A stretch of DNA of 64,000 bases from Arthrobacter sp. Y81 (GTDB lineage: Bacteria; Actinomycetota; Actinomycetes; Actinomycetales; Micrococcaceae), in NCBI RefSeq assembly GCF_002929335.1, contig NZ_PJIL01000018.1, forward strand, positions 1 through 64,000, written 5' to 3'. Made by a program: the position numbers and the translations under genes. Of this stretch, positions 8,248 through 17,736 are shown one piece after another. Positions within the stretch are counted from its first letter, which is position 1. Each line of letters opens with the position of its first letter. Below the pieces are notes generated by a model, which ran no database searches, was not told the DNA's origin, and was given only the letters and a program-made list of their open reading frames with translations.

Positions 8248-8937
8248 CTACTCCCCGTGAACCTCCGCCTGCTTCTCCTCGGACCGGTCCAGGTACGCCA
8301 GCAGCAGCTCGGCGGCGCGCTCGAGTTCGCCTGCCTCCAACGCGGCGCAGATCTCCTCGTTGTCCTTGAGGTACCCGCTGTAGAAGTGCGCATCCATCGT
8401 GGCCTTGTGGAAGAACAGGCGCATCTCGGCCAGGACCTGGGCCATGATGGTGTTCAGCCGGCGGCTCCCCGCCAGGGCCACGATCGCCTTGTGGAAGTGC
8501 TGGTTTGCCGTGCCCAGCCCTTCGTCGTCGTTCGCGGCGGCCGCGAGCCTGCCTTCCTCCACCGCCGCCCGGACGGCGGCCACAGCCTCGGGGCTGCCCC
8601 CGCCGCGGATGGCGCTGACTTCGATCACCCGGCGAACAGTGTAGACATCGTGGATATCGCCGGGTTCCAGGCTCGCCACAAAAACACCGCGGTTGGGGTG
8701 CCGGACCACCAGGCGTTCACTGGCGAGCTCGGCAAAGGCCTCACGGACGGTGTTCCGTGAAACGCCAAGGTCCTCCGCAATCGTGGATTCGGTCAGCCTT
8801 GCTCTCGGGAGAAGGATCCCTTCAGCCAGTTGCAGCCGGAGCTCATCAGCCACCCGGTCGGCCACTGACGGCACGGCTACGCGCAGCCTCGCTGCTGCGG
8901 GGGAGGTGCCTCGGACTGCTGTTTCTGAAGTGGCCAT
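8248..8937 (-). CDS. GntR-family (FCD subgroup) regulator of the 5-oxoproline cluster
   Basis: 229 aa. The N-terminal winged helix (VADELRLQLAEGILLPRARLTESTIAEDLGVSRNTVREAFAEL) is followed by an all-helical FCD ligand domain with metal-site histidines in NQHFHKAIVALAGSRRL. FCD regulators bind small carboxylates. It is divergent from pxpA, with a GATTGTT-G-AACAATC palindrome between them, so it most likely controls the 5-oxoproline genes and its own expression. The effector is not determined by the sequence. Confidence 0.85.
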   Translation of the reverse strand: MATSETAVRGTSPAAARLRVAVPSVADRVADELRLQLAEGILLPRARLTESTIAEDLGVSRNTVREAFAELASERLVVRHPNRGVFVASLEPGDIHDVYTVRRVIEVSAIRGGGSPEAVAAVRAAVEEGRLAAAANDDEGLGTANQHFHKAIVALAGSRRLNTIMAQVLAEMRLFFHKATMDAHFYSGYLKDNEEICAALEAGELERAAELLLAYLDRSEEKQAEVHGE

Positions 8938-8977
8938 ACTCCAGAATTTACACGATCGTCACATCGTTGAATCGAAG

Positions 8978-8992
8978 GATTGTTGAACAATC
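8978..8992. promoter_or_regulatory. GntR-type operator GATTGTTGAACAATC
   Basis: A perfect 7-bp inverted repeat around a central G, in the divergent promoter region between the GntR gene and pxpA. FCD-type GntR operators usually have this short TTGT-ACAA architecture. It lies 41 bp upstream of the GntR start and 52 bp upstream of pxpA, where it could block both promoters. Confidence 0.65.
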
Positions 8993-9043
8993 GCTAAATT
9001 TGGTGCATCCTAGTAGGAGTACATCAATGAGACGAGGATCACA

Positions 9044-9802
9044 ATGGTTAGCATGGACCTGAATAGCGACGTAGGAGAATCCTTCGGTCGCTGGAGTCTG
9101 GGCGACGACACGGCGATGTTCAAGTCCGTGTCCAGCGCCAACGTGGCCTGCGGTTTCCACGCCGGCGACCCCACGGTCATCCGCCGCACCTGCCGCGAAG
9201 CAGTGCAAGCCGGCGTGATGATCGGAGCCCACGTGGGCTACCGCGACCTCTCCGGCTTCGGCCGCCGTTTCGTGGACGTGGATCCGAACGAACTGGCGGA
9301 CGAGGTGGTCTACCAGATCGGCGCCCTGCAGGCACTGGCCGCCGCCGAAGGCGGCCGCGTCCGCTACGTCAAGCCGCACGGCGGCCTGTACAACGCGATT
9401 GTTTCCCACACCGCCCAGGCGCGCGCCGTCGTCGACGCCGTCAGGTCGGTCGATCCCGGACTGCCCATCCTTGGCCTGCCCGGCTCTGAGGTGCTGCGCC
9501 TCGCTGAAGCCGCTGGACTCCGCGGCGTGTCAGAAGCCTTCGCGGACCGCGCCTACAACCCCGACGGCACCCTCGTCTCCCGCTCGCTCCCCGGAGCCGT
9601 CCTGCATGACCCGGCCGAAGTGGCCGAACACGTCCTGCGCATGGCCACCGACTCCGCCATCCGCGCCGTGGACGGTTCCATCCTGAGAATCAATGCAGAC
9701 AGCATCTGCGTCCATGGCGATTCCCCCGGGGCCGTTGCCATGGCTGTGGCAGTCAACGCTGCGCTTTCCGACGCCGGCATCACTATCAAAGCGTTCGTTT
9801 AA
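9044..9802 (+). CDS. pxpA: 5-oxoprolinase subunit PxpA (LamB/YcsF family)
   Basis: 252 aa; ATG at 9044 after a GAGGA ribosome binding site, with a second ATG at 9053. The signature N-terminus [14 protein letters not shown] and the blocks [26 protein letters not shown] and VKPHGGLYN are diagnostic of the YcsF/PxpA family. PxpA works with PxpB and PxpC in the ATP-dependent opening of 5-oxoproline to glutamate. All three components lie in this cluster, B and C as one fused protein. Confidence 0.93.
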   Translation: MVSMDLNSDVGESFGRWSLGDDTAMFKSVSSANVACGFHAGDPTVIRRTCREAVQAGVMIGAHVGYRDLSGFGRRFVDVDPNELADEVVYQIGALQALAAAEGGRVRYVKPHGGLYNAIVSHTAQARAVVDAVRSVDPGLPILGLPGSEVLRLAEAAGLRGVSEAFADRAYNPDGTLVSRSLPGAVLHDPAEVAEHVLRMATDSAIRAVDGSILRINADSICVHGDSPGAVAMAVAVNAALSDAGITIKAFV

Positions 9803-9937
9803 ACAGCGTCGTCTAAACCGCGTTCGTCCAACCCCGTTAGCGCTCCGCGGAGTAAACAGCTCCGCCGAATAGCCGCTCCAGCAACGGCACCCCCACTCAG
9901 CACGCAGGCAGCACCACCGCACACCTGAAGGAAGACC

Positions 9938-11269
9938 ATGACTACACACCACACGGCCGCCCGCACCGGCCGGAAAATCCCACCCGGAGCCCTGAAGGCG
10001 TATGTCGCCAGCCTCACCGGCACCTCGCTGGAGTACTACGACTTCGCCATCTACTCCGTGGCTTCGGCCCTCGTCTTCCCCAAGATCTTCTTCCCGGGCA
10101 ATGACGAATTCGTCGGCCTCCTGCTCTCCTTCTCCGCCTTCGCGGTGGGTTACCTCGCACGTCCCATCGGCGGCGTGATCTTCGGCCGCCTGGGCGACAA
10201 GATCGGCCGCAAGCACGTCCTGGTGGTTACGCTCTTGCTGATCGGCATCGCCACCGTGCTCATCGGCCTGCTGCCCGACTACTCCGTGATCGGCGTCGCG
10301 GCCCCCACCATCCTGGTGCTCCTGCGCCTGGCCCAGGGCATCGGCGTCGGCGGCGAATGGGGCGGTGCCGTCCTGCTTTCCAGCGAATTCGGTGACGCCA
10401 ACAAGCGCGGCTTCTGGTCCTCCGCCGCCCAGATCGGCCCGCCCGCCGGCAACCTGATGGCCAACGGAGTCCTGGCCCTCCTGGCCGCAACGCTCAGCAC
10501 CGAAGCCTTCCTCTCCTGGGGCTGGCGCGTGGCCTTCCTCGCCTCCGCGCTGCTGGTTGTCTTCGGCCTGATCATCCGCCTCAAGCTTGAGGAAACCCCG
10601 GTGTTCAAGGCGATCCAGGCCCACGGTGAACAGCCCAAGGCCCCCATCACCGAGGTGTTCCGCAAGGAACCCCGCGCCCTTGTGGCCGCCGCCCTCTCCC
10701 GCGTCTGCCCCGACATCCTCTACGCCCTGTTCACCGTCTTCGTGGCCGTCTACGCCACCAAGGAACTCGGCATGACCACGGGCAACGTCCTCACGGCCAT
10801 CCTCATCGGCTCGGCGTTCCAGCTGTTCCTGATCCCGCTGGCCGGCGCCCTCACGGACCGCTTCAACCGCCGCATGGTCTACGGCATCGCGGCTGTGGGC
10901 ACCGCCCTCTACATCCCGCTGTTCTTCCTCATGATCGAGGGCAAGTCGGTGCTGATGCTGACCATCGGCGTTGTGATCGGCCTGGCCTTCCACGCCTTCA
11001 TGTACGGCCCCCAGGCCGCCTACATCACCGAGCAGTTCCCGGCCCGGCTGCGCTACGCTGGCAGCTCGCTGGCCTACACCCTGGCCGGCGTGATCGGCGG
11101 CGCCGTGGCGCCGCTCATCTTCACCGCGCTCTACGCAGCCTCCGGTGACTGGTACCTGATCGCGGCGTACCTCCTGGTGGCCTCCGCCGTGACGGTTGTG
11201 GGACTGGCCCTCGGCCGGAACCCGCAGACCGCTGAAGAAGAGCGCCTCCTGGCGGACTCCCACGCCTAA
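9938..11269 (+). CDS. MFS transporter, metabolite:H+ symporter (MHS) type
   Basis: 443 aa, 12 predicted transmembrane helices. GTSLEYYDFAIYSVASALVFPKIFFP is the MHS-family helix-1 signature, and GRLGDKIGRKHVL the MFS loop 2-3 motif; GGEWGGAVLL is the conserved helix-4/5 region of the ProP/KgtP/ShiA group. It sits between pxpA and the pxpBC fusion, so it probably imports 5-oxoproline or a related carboxylate by proton symport. Substrate is inferred from context. Confidence 0.88.
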   Translation: MTTHHTAARTGRKIPPGALKAYVASLTGTSLEYYDFAIYSVASALVFPKIFFPGNDEFVGLLLSFSAFAVGYLARPIGGVIFGRLGDKIGRKHVLVVTLLLIGIATVLIGLLPDYSVIGVAAPTILVLLRLAQGIGVGGEWGGAVLLSSEFGDANKRGFWSSAAQIGPPAGNLMANGVLALLAATLSTEAFLSWGWRVAFLASALLVVFGLIIRLKLEETPVFKAIQAHGEQPKAPITEVFRKEPRALVAAALSRVCPDILYALFTVFVAVYATKELGMTTGNVLTAILIGSAFQLFLIPLAGALTDRFNRRMVYGIAAVGTALYIPLFFLMIEGKSVLMLTIGVVIGLAFHAFMYGPQAAYITEQFPARLRYAGSSLAYTLAGVIGGAVAPLIFTALYAASGDWYLIAAYLLVASAVTVVGLALGRNPQTAEEERLLADSHA

Positions 11270-11333
11270 GCGGCGCGGAAACCTGTTCGGTGCAAACCCA
11301 GTTCAAGCACTGCCAACGATGGAAGCGGTAGCA

Positions 11334-13004
11334 ATGGAAACCCTGACCGTGCACAAGGTCCTCTCGGTGCGGGCCGTGGGAACGCGGGCGGTGCTCGCGG
11401 AGCTTTCCGGAACCCAGGACGTCCTCGCCCTGCAGACCCTGCTCCTCGAATCGCCGCTGCCGGGCCAGCAGGACGTGCTGGCGGCAGCGCAGACCGTTAT
11501 GGTCCGTGCGGATTCGCCGGCGGCGGCCCGCCGCATGGGCGCACTCCTCATGGAGTTGGACCTCACGGCTCCGGTCCGGCAGGACGGTGGCCTGGTGTAC
11601 ATCGATACCGTGTACGACGGCGAGGATCTCGCCGAAGTGGGACGGCTCACCGGCCTGGGAACTGAGGGTGTCATTGAAGCCCATACCGGCCAGGTCTGGA
11701 CGGTGGCTTTCGCCGGTTTCGCGCCGGGGTTCGGCTACATGGTGGGGGAGAACCAGGTGCTCGAAGTGCCGCGCCGGAGCTCACCGCGGACCGCTGTGCC
11801 CGCCGGATCGGTGGCGCTGGCGGGCAACTATTCGGCGGTGTACCCGCGCAAGTCCCCGGGCGGCTGGCAGCTGATCGGCCGGACCGGGGCCCGCATGTGG
11901 GATCTCGACCGGGACGAGCCGGCGCTGGCAAGTCCTGGCCACCGGGTCCAGTTCCGTGCCGTCCGCGATGTTGTGACCATGGCGCCGGAGTCCGCGGCAT
12001 CCGGGGCGGCGCCTGCCTCCACGGTGCCAGCCCAGGAACCTGCCTCCGGGCTGCGGATTGTTTCACCCGGACTGCAGAGCCTCATCGAGGACCTCGGCCG
12101 GCACGGCCACTCCGCGCTGGGTGTCTCCGCGGCCGGTGCGCTGGACCGGGCCTCGCTGCGCCGGGCCAACCGGCTGGTGGGCAACGCCGCCTCGGCCGCA
12201 GCCATCGAAAGCGTCGCGGGCGGGCTCAGGGTCCAGGCCGTCGGGGACCAGGTCGTGGCCGTTGCAGGGGCGCCGTCGGCGCTGACCGTCGACTCGCCGT
12301 CGGACGCTGGATCAGACTCAGACCCGGACGAGCCCGCACGCCAGCGCACCGTTCCCATGGCCACCCCGTTCGCCCTGCACGACGGCGAAATCCTGACCCT
12401 CGGCGCACCGGAGGCCGGCTTCCGCAGCTACCTTGCGGTCCGCGGCGGTGTGGACGCCGCCCCGGTACTGGGCAGCCGCTCCACGGATACCATGTCCGGC
12501 ATCGGGCCGGCGCCGCTTGCCGCCGGCCAGGTCCTGGCATCCGGCGACGTCACCGAATCCGGCGTTGTGGGCCATCCCGAACTCCAGCCGGACCTTCCCG
12601 GGGACGGCGTTACGGTGCTGGACATTGTGCTGGGTCCGCGGGCCGACTGGTTCGACGAGGCCGCCCTTGAGTCCCTCTGCGGGCAGGACTGGGTAGTGAA
12701 GCCCCAGTCCAACCGTGTCGGCATGCGGCTGGACGGCACGCCGCTGGAACGCAGCCGGGAAGGCGAACTGCCCAGCGAAGGCACCGTGGCCGGAGCCATC
12801 CAGGTCCCGCCCGAAGGCCTGCCTGTGCTCTTCCTGGCCGACCATCCGATCACGGGCGGCTACCCGGTGATCGGCGTGGTGGTGGACCACCAGCTTGATC
12901 TGGCCGCCCAGGTGCCGATCGGCGGCAGCATCCGCTTCCGCCGTGTCCCCGAACAGACCTCCCCTGAACAGACTGCCCCCGAACAGACTTCCCAAGAAAA
13001 GTGA
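11334..13004 (+). CDS. PxpB-PxpC fusion, 5-oxoprolinase (KipI-KipA / urea-amidolyase-type) protein
   Basis: About 556 aa from ATG 11334, preceded by GGAAG; ATG 11319 is less likely. Residues ~1-210 are the PxpB/KipI (carboxyltransferase subdomain C/D) part with AGFAPGFGYM and VPAGSVALAGNYSAVYPRKSPGGWQLIGRT. After a low-complexity linker, LRIVSPGLQSLIEDLGRHGHSALGVSAAGALD begins the PxpC/KipA part, ending with the HPITGGYPVIGVV block. In many bacteria these are separate genes. The C-terminus is a run of PEQT repeats. With PxpA it forms the ATP-dependent 5-oxoprolinase; the same domains also occur in urea carboxylase, an alternative annotation. Confidence 0.88.
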   Translation: METLTVHKVLSVRAVGTRAVLAELSGTQDVLALQTLLLESPLPGQQDVLAAAQTVMVRADSPAAARRMGALLMELDLTAPVRQDGGLVYIDTVYDGEDLAEVGRLTGLGTEGVIEAHTGQVWTVAFAGFAPGFGYMVGENQVLEVPRRSSPRTAVPAGSVALAGNYSAVYPRKSPGGWQLIGRTGARMWDLDRDEPALASPGHRVQFRAVRDVVTMAPESAASGAAPASTVPAQEPASGLRIVSPGLQSLIEDLGRHGHSALGVSAAGALDRASLRRANRLVGNAASAAAIESVAGGLRVQAVGDQVVAVAGAPSALTVDSPSDAGSDSDPDEPARQRTVPMATPFALHDGEILTLGAPEAGFRSYLAVRGGVDAAPVLGSRSTDTMSGIGPAPLAAGQVLASGDVTESGVVGHPELQPDLPGDGVTVLDIVLGPRADWFDEAALESLCGQDWVVKPQSNRVGMRLDGTPLERSREGELPSEGTVAGAIQVPPEGLPVLFLADHPITGGYPVIGVVVDHQLDLAAQVPIGGSIRFRRVPEQTSPEQTAPEQTSQEK

Positions 13005-13011
13005 GTAACTG

Positions 13012-14760
13012 ATGCGCAAGGTCCTGATCGCCAACCGTGGTGAAATCGCCGTCCGGATTGCCCGAGCCTGCGAGGACGCCCAGCTGGAATCCGTCGCCGT
13101 CTATGCGGACATCGACGCCGATGCCATGCACGTCGGTGCCGCCAGCGAAGCCTTCAGCCTGGGCGGGAACTCCCCGGCTGACACCTACCTGAACATCCCC
13201 AAACTGCTGGACGTCGCGGCAAGGGCCGGAGCGGACGCCGTCCATCCCGGCTACGGCTTCCTGTCCGAGAACGCCGATTTCGCCCAGGCTGTACTTGATG
13301 CGGGACTTGCCTGGATCGGCCCCACTCCGGAAGCCATCAGGCAGCTCGGCAACAAGATCACCGCCCGCGAGATCGCCGTCCGCGCCGGAGCCCCGCTCGT
13401 CGCCGGCAGCGACGGGCCCGTGGATACCGCCGCGGAGGCCCGCGCCTTCGCCGAACAGCACGGCCTCCCCATCGCCATCAAGGCGGCCTTCGGCGGCGGC
13501 GGCCGCGGGCTGAAGGTGGTCCGGAACATGGACGAGATCGAGGAAGCCTTCGACTCCGCCGTCCGGGAGGCCGTGGCGGCCTTCGGGCGCGGCGAATGCT
13601 TCGTGGAGCGCTACCTGGACCGTCCGCGCCACGTCGAGGCCCAGGTCCTGGCGGACACCCACGGCAACGTCGTCGTCGTCGGAACCCGCGACTGCTCCCT
13701 CCAGCGCCGTCACCAGAAGCTCGTCGAGGAGGCACCCGCACCGTTCCTCAGCGACGACCAGCGGCAGCAGATCTACGACGCCGCCAAGGCAGTCTGCCGG
13801 GAAGCCGGCTATTCCGGCGCCGGCACCGTGGAATTCCTGGTCGCTGCCGACGGTACCGTGGCGTTCCTCGAGGTGAACACCCGGCTGCAGGTGGAGCACC
13901 CCATCACCGAGGAAACCACCGGGATCGACCTGGTCCAGGAGCAGTTCCGCATCGCCGCCGGGGAACGCCTGCGCATCACGGCGGACCCCGAACCCCGCGG
14001 CCACTCCTTCGAGTTCCGGCTCAACGCCGAGGATGTGGGGCGCGGCTTCCTGCCCTCACCCGGCACCATCGCAGAATTCCGCGGCCCCACCGGCCCGGGC
14101 ATCCGCCTGGACACCGGCGTCCGCTCCGGCTCCTTCGTGGCGCCGCAGTTCGACTCCCTCCTCGCCAAGCTGATCGTCACCGGCGCGGACCGCCAGCAGG
14201 CCCTGCGCCGGGCACGCCGCGCCCTGGCGGAAATCGAGATCACCGGGGTGGCCACCGTGCTGCCGTTCCACCGCGCCGTGCTCGAATCCCCGGACTTCAC
14301 CTCCGAGACCGGGCTGGGCATCCACACGCGCTGGATCGAAACCGACTTCGCGGACCGGATCCCGGCGGATCCCGGCTACAGCACCGACGTGCCCGACGGC
14401 GAACGCCGCACCATCACCGTTGACGTGGACGGCCGCCGCCTGGCCGTCGGCCTTCCCGCGGACCTGCTGGCTGGCTGGGCAAGCTCCGGCGGGGCCCTCC
14501 CCGCCGGGGTCTCGGTGGATTCCGACGGCGACGCTGCCGCCGCTGATCCGGGCGAGCTGCGCGCCGACATGGCCGGAACCGTGGTGAAGTGGCTCGTGGA
14601 GCCGGGCGCCGAAGTGTCGGCGGGGGACGCCGTCGTCGTGCTTGAAGCGATGAAGATGGAAACCCAGGTCGCGGCGCACCGCGACGGCACGGTGAGCGGC
14701 ATCCGCACCAAAGCCGGCGGCGTGGTGGCTTCCGGAGCGGTGCTGGCGCTGATCGGATAG
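13012..14760 (+). CDS. Biotin carboxylase / BCCP fusion (acyl-CoA carboxylase alpha-type)
   Basis: 582 aa, seven bases after the pxpBC stop. [18 protein letters not shown] is the biotin carboxylase start; ATP-grasp motifs [14 protein letters not shown] and [16 protein letters not shown] are intact, and a C-terminal biotinyl domain carries EAMKMETQV with the biotinylated Lys. On its own it would make carboxybiotin. Next to KipI/KipA-type domains it looks like a split counterpart of urea carboxylase, or a biotin-dependent partner of the oxoprolinase cluster. It could also be a housekeeping acyl-CoA carboxylase subunit, but no carboxyltransferase subunit is nearby. Confidence 0.87.
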   Translation: MRKVLIANRGEIAVRIARACEDAQLESVAVYADIDADAMHVGAASEAFSLGGNSPADTYLNIPKLLDVAARAGADAVHPGYGFLSENADFAQAVLDAGLAWIGPTPEAIRQLGNKITAREIAVRAGAPLVAGSDGPVDTAAEARAFAEQHGLPIAIKAAFGGGGRGLKVVRNMDEIEEAFDSAVREAVAAFGRGECFVERYLDRPRHVEAQVLADTHGNVVVVGTRDCSLQRRHQKLVEEAPAPFLSDDQRQQIYDAAKAVCREAGYSGAGTVEFLVAADGTVAFLEVNTRLQVEHPITEETTGIDLVQEQFRIAAGERLRITADPEPRGHSFEFRLNAEDVGRGFLPSPGTIAEFRGPTGPGIRLDTGVRSGSFVAPQFDSLLAKLIVTGADRQQALRRARRALAEIEITGVATVLPFHRAVLESPDFTSETGLGIHTRWIETDFADRIPADPGYSTDVPDGERRTITVDVDGRRLAVGLPADLLAGWASSGGALPAGVSVDSDGDAAAADPGELRADMAGTVVKWLVEPGAEVSAGDAVVVLEAMKMETQVAAHRDGTVSGIRTKAGGVVASGAVLALIG

Positions 14761-14810
14761 GCGCACCAGGGGACCAAATACCGTGGCGCCGGCCAAAGTT
14801 CAGGAGGAAA

Positions 14811-14891
14811 ATGCGAAACGTTAGCCAAACGTCGAGCGCTCCAGGAATCGGGTCCGAACCGTGGATGAACCAAGTGCAAACGAGAAAGTAG
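14811..14891 (+). CDS. Possible 26-codon leader ORF before the NTF2-like gene
   Basis: ATG at 14811 follows an excellent ribosome binding site (CAGGAGGAAA), better than that of the annotated downstream gene. The short peptide (starts MRNVSQTSS) stops at 14889-14891, inside the next gene, overlapping it by 31 bases in another frame. It may be a leader whose translation is coupled to the GTG at 14861, or the remnant of an original N-terminus separated by a frameshift. No homology is claimed. Confidence 0.3.
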   Translation: MRNVSQTSSAPGIGSEPWMNQVQTRK

Positions 14892-15241
14892 TCAACCGGC
14901 TGATCGCCTGCATCAATGACCGGCACGTTGAAATCATGGACGAGCTCTTTCATGACGACGCCGTGATGCACTGGCCGCAATCCGGAGAACTTGTGCGCGG
15001 CGCCGAAAACCGCCGGGGAATCTATAACGCCTTCCCGCAGCTGCCCACCATCACGCCGCGTCGGCTGACCAGTGGCGGGAACCTGGTGGTTGCCGAGGCC
15101 CTGCTGGATTACGGCGGACCGCAGTATGAAACGGTGTTCATCTTCGAATTCCGGGACGGCAGGATCGCCAGGGAAACGGCCTACTGGAGCGAGGCGTTCG
15201 ACGCGCCGGAATGGCGCGCCCAGTGGGTTGAAAAAACCTAG
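14861..15241 (+). CDS. NTF2/SnoaL-like protein
   Basis: 126 aa from GTG 14861. The sequence reads as a SnoaL/NTF2-like cone fold: VVNRLIACINDRHVEIMDELFHDDAVMHW, then RGIYNAFPQLPT and the C-terminal strands ETVFIFEFRDGRIARETAYW. Such proteins are small hydrolases, isomerases or binding proteins; no catalytic role can be assigned. The start has no ribosome binding site of its own, while a leader ORF with a strong one overlaps it. Confidence 0.65.
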   Translation: MDEPSANEKVVNRLIACINDRHVEIMDELFHDDAVMHWPQSGELVRGAENRRGIYNAFPQLPTITPRRLTSGGNLVVAEALLDYGGPQYETVFIFEFRDGRIARETAYWSEAFDAPEWRAQWVEKT

Positions 15242-15301
15242 CGTAAACTCCGCCGCGCCGTACAGTAACATTTCCTGCCCGTCACGGCAGGACGGTTCTG
15301 A

Positions 15302-15805
15302 TCACGGCCGGTGGACGTCGACGCCGGCAGCCGCCAGGGCAGCGAGGAACCGCTCCTGCCGTTCGGCGGTGCCCAGGCTCAGGAGATATCCGCGCCCGGA
15401 ATCGAGCTGGACGGCCGGCCCCGTGTCCTGGATGAGTCCCAGCCCGAAGCCGCCGAACCGCAGCCCGAATCCGTAGCGCAGGCCGTGGATAGCTGCCGGA
15501 GCGGCCGAGCGGACGGCCGCAATGGGAATCCTGCGGCGATAGAAGGGGAACCAGCGCAGCCGGACCTCGTTCTCCAGAACCTGGACCCTGGCGAAACCAA
15601 AGGCGAGAAGCCCAACTGCAACTGCGGCGCCAGCCAGCAGGGCGACGACCGACGGGTCCGTACGCAAAGCGCCGGTTGTAACGGCTGCGGACAGGATTCC
15701 GATCAGCAGGACGACGGCGCCGCCGATGATTGCGCGTGGCAGGCGGCCGTAGTACATCCTGCCGGAGTCGAACACGATGACCGGGTCCCCCGAACTTGTC
15801 CTCAT
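15302..15805 (-). CDS. Small membrane protein with two N-terminal helices
   Basis: 167 aa. Two adjacent transmembrane helices (RAIIGGAVVLLIGILSAAVTTGAL and VVALLAGAAVAVGLLAFGFARV) are followed by a soluble C-terminal domain with strands such as VQVLENEVRLRWFPFYRRRIPIAAVRS, resembling a PH-like or DUF3093-like membrane-anchored domain. The start shares one base with the stop of the upstream LacI gene, so it is the last gene of that unit. Function unknown. Confidence 0.6.
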   Translation of the reverse strand: MRTSSGDPVIVFDSGRMYYGRLPRAIIGGAVVLLIGILSAAVTTGALRTDPSVVALLAGAAVAVGLLAFGFARVQVLENEVRLRWFPFYRRRIPIAAVRSAAPAAIHGLRYGFGLRFGGFGLGLIQDTGPAVQLDSGRGYLLSLGTAERQERFLAALAAAGVDVHRP

Positions 15806-16821
15806 CAGGCCGATTCGCGGATCACCAGTTCGGTGGGGATGGTGATGGCTGCCGGCCGCTCACCGTCGATGACGGCCAGGAGCAGCCGCACCATCTCCGC
15901 GCTGATCCGCTCGAACGGCTGCCGGACCGTGGTCAGCGTCGGCACCGTGGAAGCGGAAACCTTGATGTCGTCGAACCCGGCAACGGCCACGTCTTCCGGA
16001 ACGCGGCGGCCTGATTCCTTGAGCACTTCGAGCGCGCCGAGCGCCATGAGGTCGTTCGCCGCGAAGACGGCGTCGACGTCGGGGGCGCGGTTGAGGATGT
16101 CCCGCATGCCTTTCGCGCCGCTTTCCCTGCTGTAGTCGCCGAAGGCAATCAGGTTTTCGTCGGCGTCGGCGCCCTGGTGGTTCCGGTACGCCTCCAGGCG
16201 GCGGATGCCGCCGGAAGTGTCCTGCGGGCCGGCGATAGTGGCGATCCGCTTGCGGCCGCCGTCGCCCAGATGGCGGAGAACGTCCAGGGCGCCTTCGTAA
16301 TCGTCGGCGGCGACATAACCCATCTTCTTTTCGAAGCCGAGCGGCACACCACACGCAATCGCGGGGATGTTGGCGGCGACGATCTCGGAGATGATGCCCT
16401 TCCGGGTGGCGTGGGCGGACACCAGCAGGACGCCGTCCACGTGCCCCGCGGTGAGGAACTCGGTGGCCCGGCGCTGTTCGTCGTCGGTCCCGGCCATGAT
16501 CAGCACCAGCGGGATGTCGTGCACGGCCAGGGCATCGGCCGCACCGCGCATCAGGACGGCGAAGTTCGGATCCTCGAACAGGCGGTCGTGCGACTCGGTG
16601 AGCAGGAACGCCACCGAGTTTGCCCGGTTGGTGGCGAGGCTCCTGGCGTGCGGGTTGACCCGGTACCCGGTCTTCTTGATGGCGGCATTCACGGCTGCCA
16701 AAGCGGGTGGACTGACCCAGTGCCCGCCGTTGAGGACCCGGGAAACCGTGCCACGTGAGACGCCCGCTTCCCTGGCGACGTCGTCGATCTTGGGGCGGTT
16801 CTTGGAGGGAGGCTGAGACAT
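15805..16821 (-). CDS. LacI-family regulator of the galactoside cluster
   Basis: 338 aa. N-terminal helix-turn-helix PKIDDVAREAGVSRGTVSRVLNGGHWVS, hinge HARSLATNRANSVAFLL, then a sugar-binding core (GVLLVSAHATRKG, AGFDDIKVSASTVPTLTTVRQPFERI). It is encoded directly behind the two ABC permeases and faces the same way as the binding protein, with the GH42 beta-galactosidase divergent at the far end. It probably represses this set in the absence of a galactoside. Confidence 0.87.
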   Translation of the reverse strand: MSQPPSKNRPKIDDVAREAGVSRGTVSRVLNGGHWVSPPALAAVNAAIKKTGYRVNPHARSLATNRANSVAFLLTESHDRLFEDPNFAVLMRGAADALAVHDIPLVLIMAGTDDEQRRATEFLTAGHVDGVLLVSAHATRKGIISEIVAANIPAIACGVPLGFEKKMGYVAADDYEGALDVLRHLGDGGRKRIATIAGPQDTSGGIRRLEAYRNHQGADADENLIAFGDYSRESGAKGMRDILNRAPDVDAVFAANDLMALGALEVLKESGRRVPEDVAVAGFDDIKVSASTVPTLTTVRQPFERISAEMVRLLLAVIDGERPAAITIPTELVIRESA

Positions 16822-16840
16822 GGCTAAAGCCTATCCGGGG

Positions 16841-17734
16841 CTAAGCCTTCACCGCACCGGCGGCCAGGTCGACCCGCCAGTAGCGCTGAAGGAGAAGGAA
16901 CATGATGACGAGCGGGACGATGGACAGCAGGGCACCCGCGAGGACCAGTGTGTACAGGGCGGGGGCGGAGGCGCCCTGGTTGAGCAGGCCGTTCAGGCCC
17001 ACCGTGATGGGGAACAGGTGGTCGTCGCCGAGCATGATGTACGGCAGCATGAAGTTGTTCCAGATGGCCACGAACTGGAACAGGAAGATGGTCACCAGGC
17101 CCGGCAGCATCATGGGCATCGCGATGCGGTTGAAGATGTACATTTCCCTGGCGCCCTCGGTGCGGGCCGCCTCAATTACATCGCCCGGCACCGAGGCGGC
17201 GGCGTAGATCCGGGCCAGGTAGATGCCGTACGGGCTGATGATCTGCGGGAGCAGCACGGACCAGTAGGTGTTGGTCAGTCCGGCCTGGGCGAGCATCAGG
17301 TACTGCGGGATAGCCAGGATGACGCCCGGCACCAGCACGCCCATGAGCAGGACCTTGAAGATTCCGGCCTTGCCGGGGAAGTCGAACTTGGCCAGCACGT
17401 AGCCGGACAGGGCCGACATCCAGGTGGAGACGACGGCGCCGACGCCGGCGTAGAGGGCCGTGTTGAGCATCCAGCGCCAGAACAGGCCGTCGCGGTACGC
17501 GGTGAGTTCCACGATGTTGTCCCACAGGTGCGTGCTGGGCGCGAGGGTGAACGTGGAGAACAGTTCCGTGCCGCTCTTGCTGGCCGCGGCAAGGACCCAC
17601 AGCACAGGGAACAGGCAGTACAGGGCGCCGAGGATAAGGATGCCGGTGGAGAGGAAGCTCGGCCTTTCACGTAGCTCGGTGGCGCGGGCGGCCGTCGTGG
17701 GGGTGGGCTTGGGGCGAATGGCGGTGGTGGTCAC
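16841..17734 (-). CDS. Carbohydrate ABC transporter permease (MalG type)
   Basis: 297 aa, six predicted transmembrane helices. The conserved EAA-loop EAARTEGAREMYIFNRIAMPMMLPGL contacts the ATPase. It partners with the adjacent MalF-type permease, two bases apart. No ATP-binding subunit is encoded in the cluster, as is common in actinobacteria, where a shared MsiK-like ATPase energises several sugar importers. Substrate is probably a galactoside given the linked GH42 enzyme. Confidence 0.9.
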   Translation of the reverse strand: MTTTAIRPKPTPTTAARATELRERPSFLSTGILILGALYCLFPVLWVLAAASKSGTELFSTFTLAPSTHLWDNIVELTAYRDGLFWRWMLNTALYAGVGAVVSTWMSALSGYVLAKFDFPGKAGIFKVLLMGVLVPGVILAIPQYLMLAQAGLTNTYWSVLLPQIISPYGIYLARIYAAASVPGDVIEAARTEGAREMYIFNRIAMPMMLPGLVTIFLFQFVAIWNNFMLPYIMLGDDHLFPITVGLNGLLNQGASAPALYTLVLAGALLSIVPLVIMFLLLQRYWRVDLAAGAVKA

Positions 17735-17736
17735 GG

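Noticed and set aside
9530-11263. 577-codon minus-strand frame opposite pxpA and the MHS transporter
   Set aside because: Antisense shadow with low complexity; no ribosome binding site or recognisable domain.
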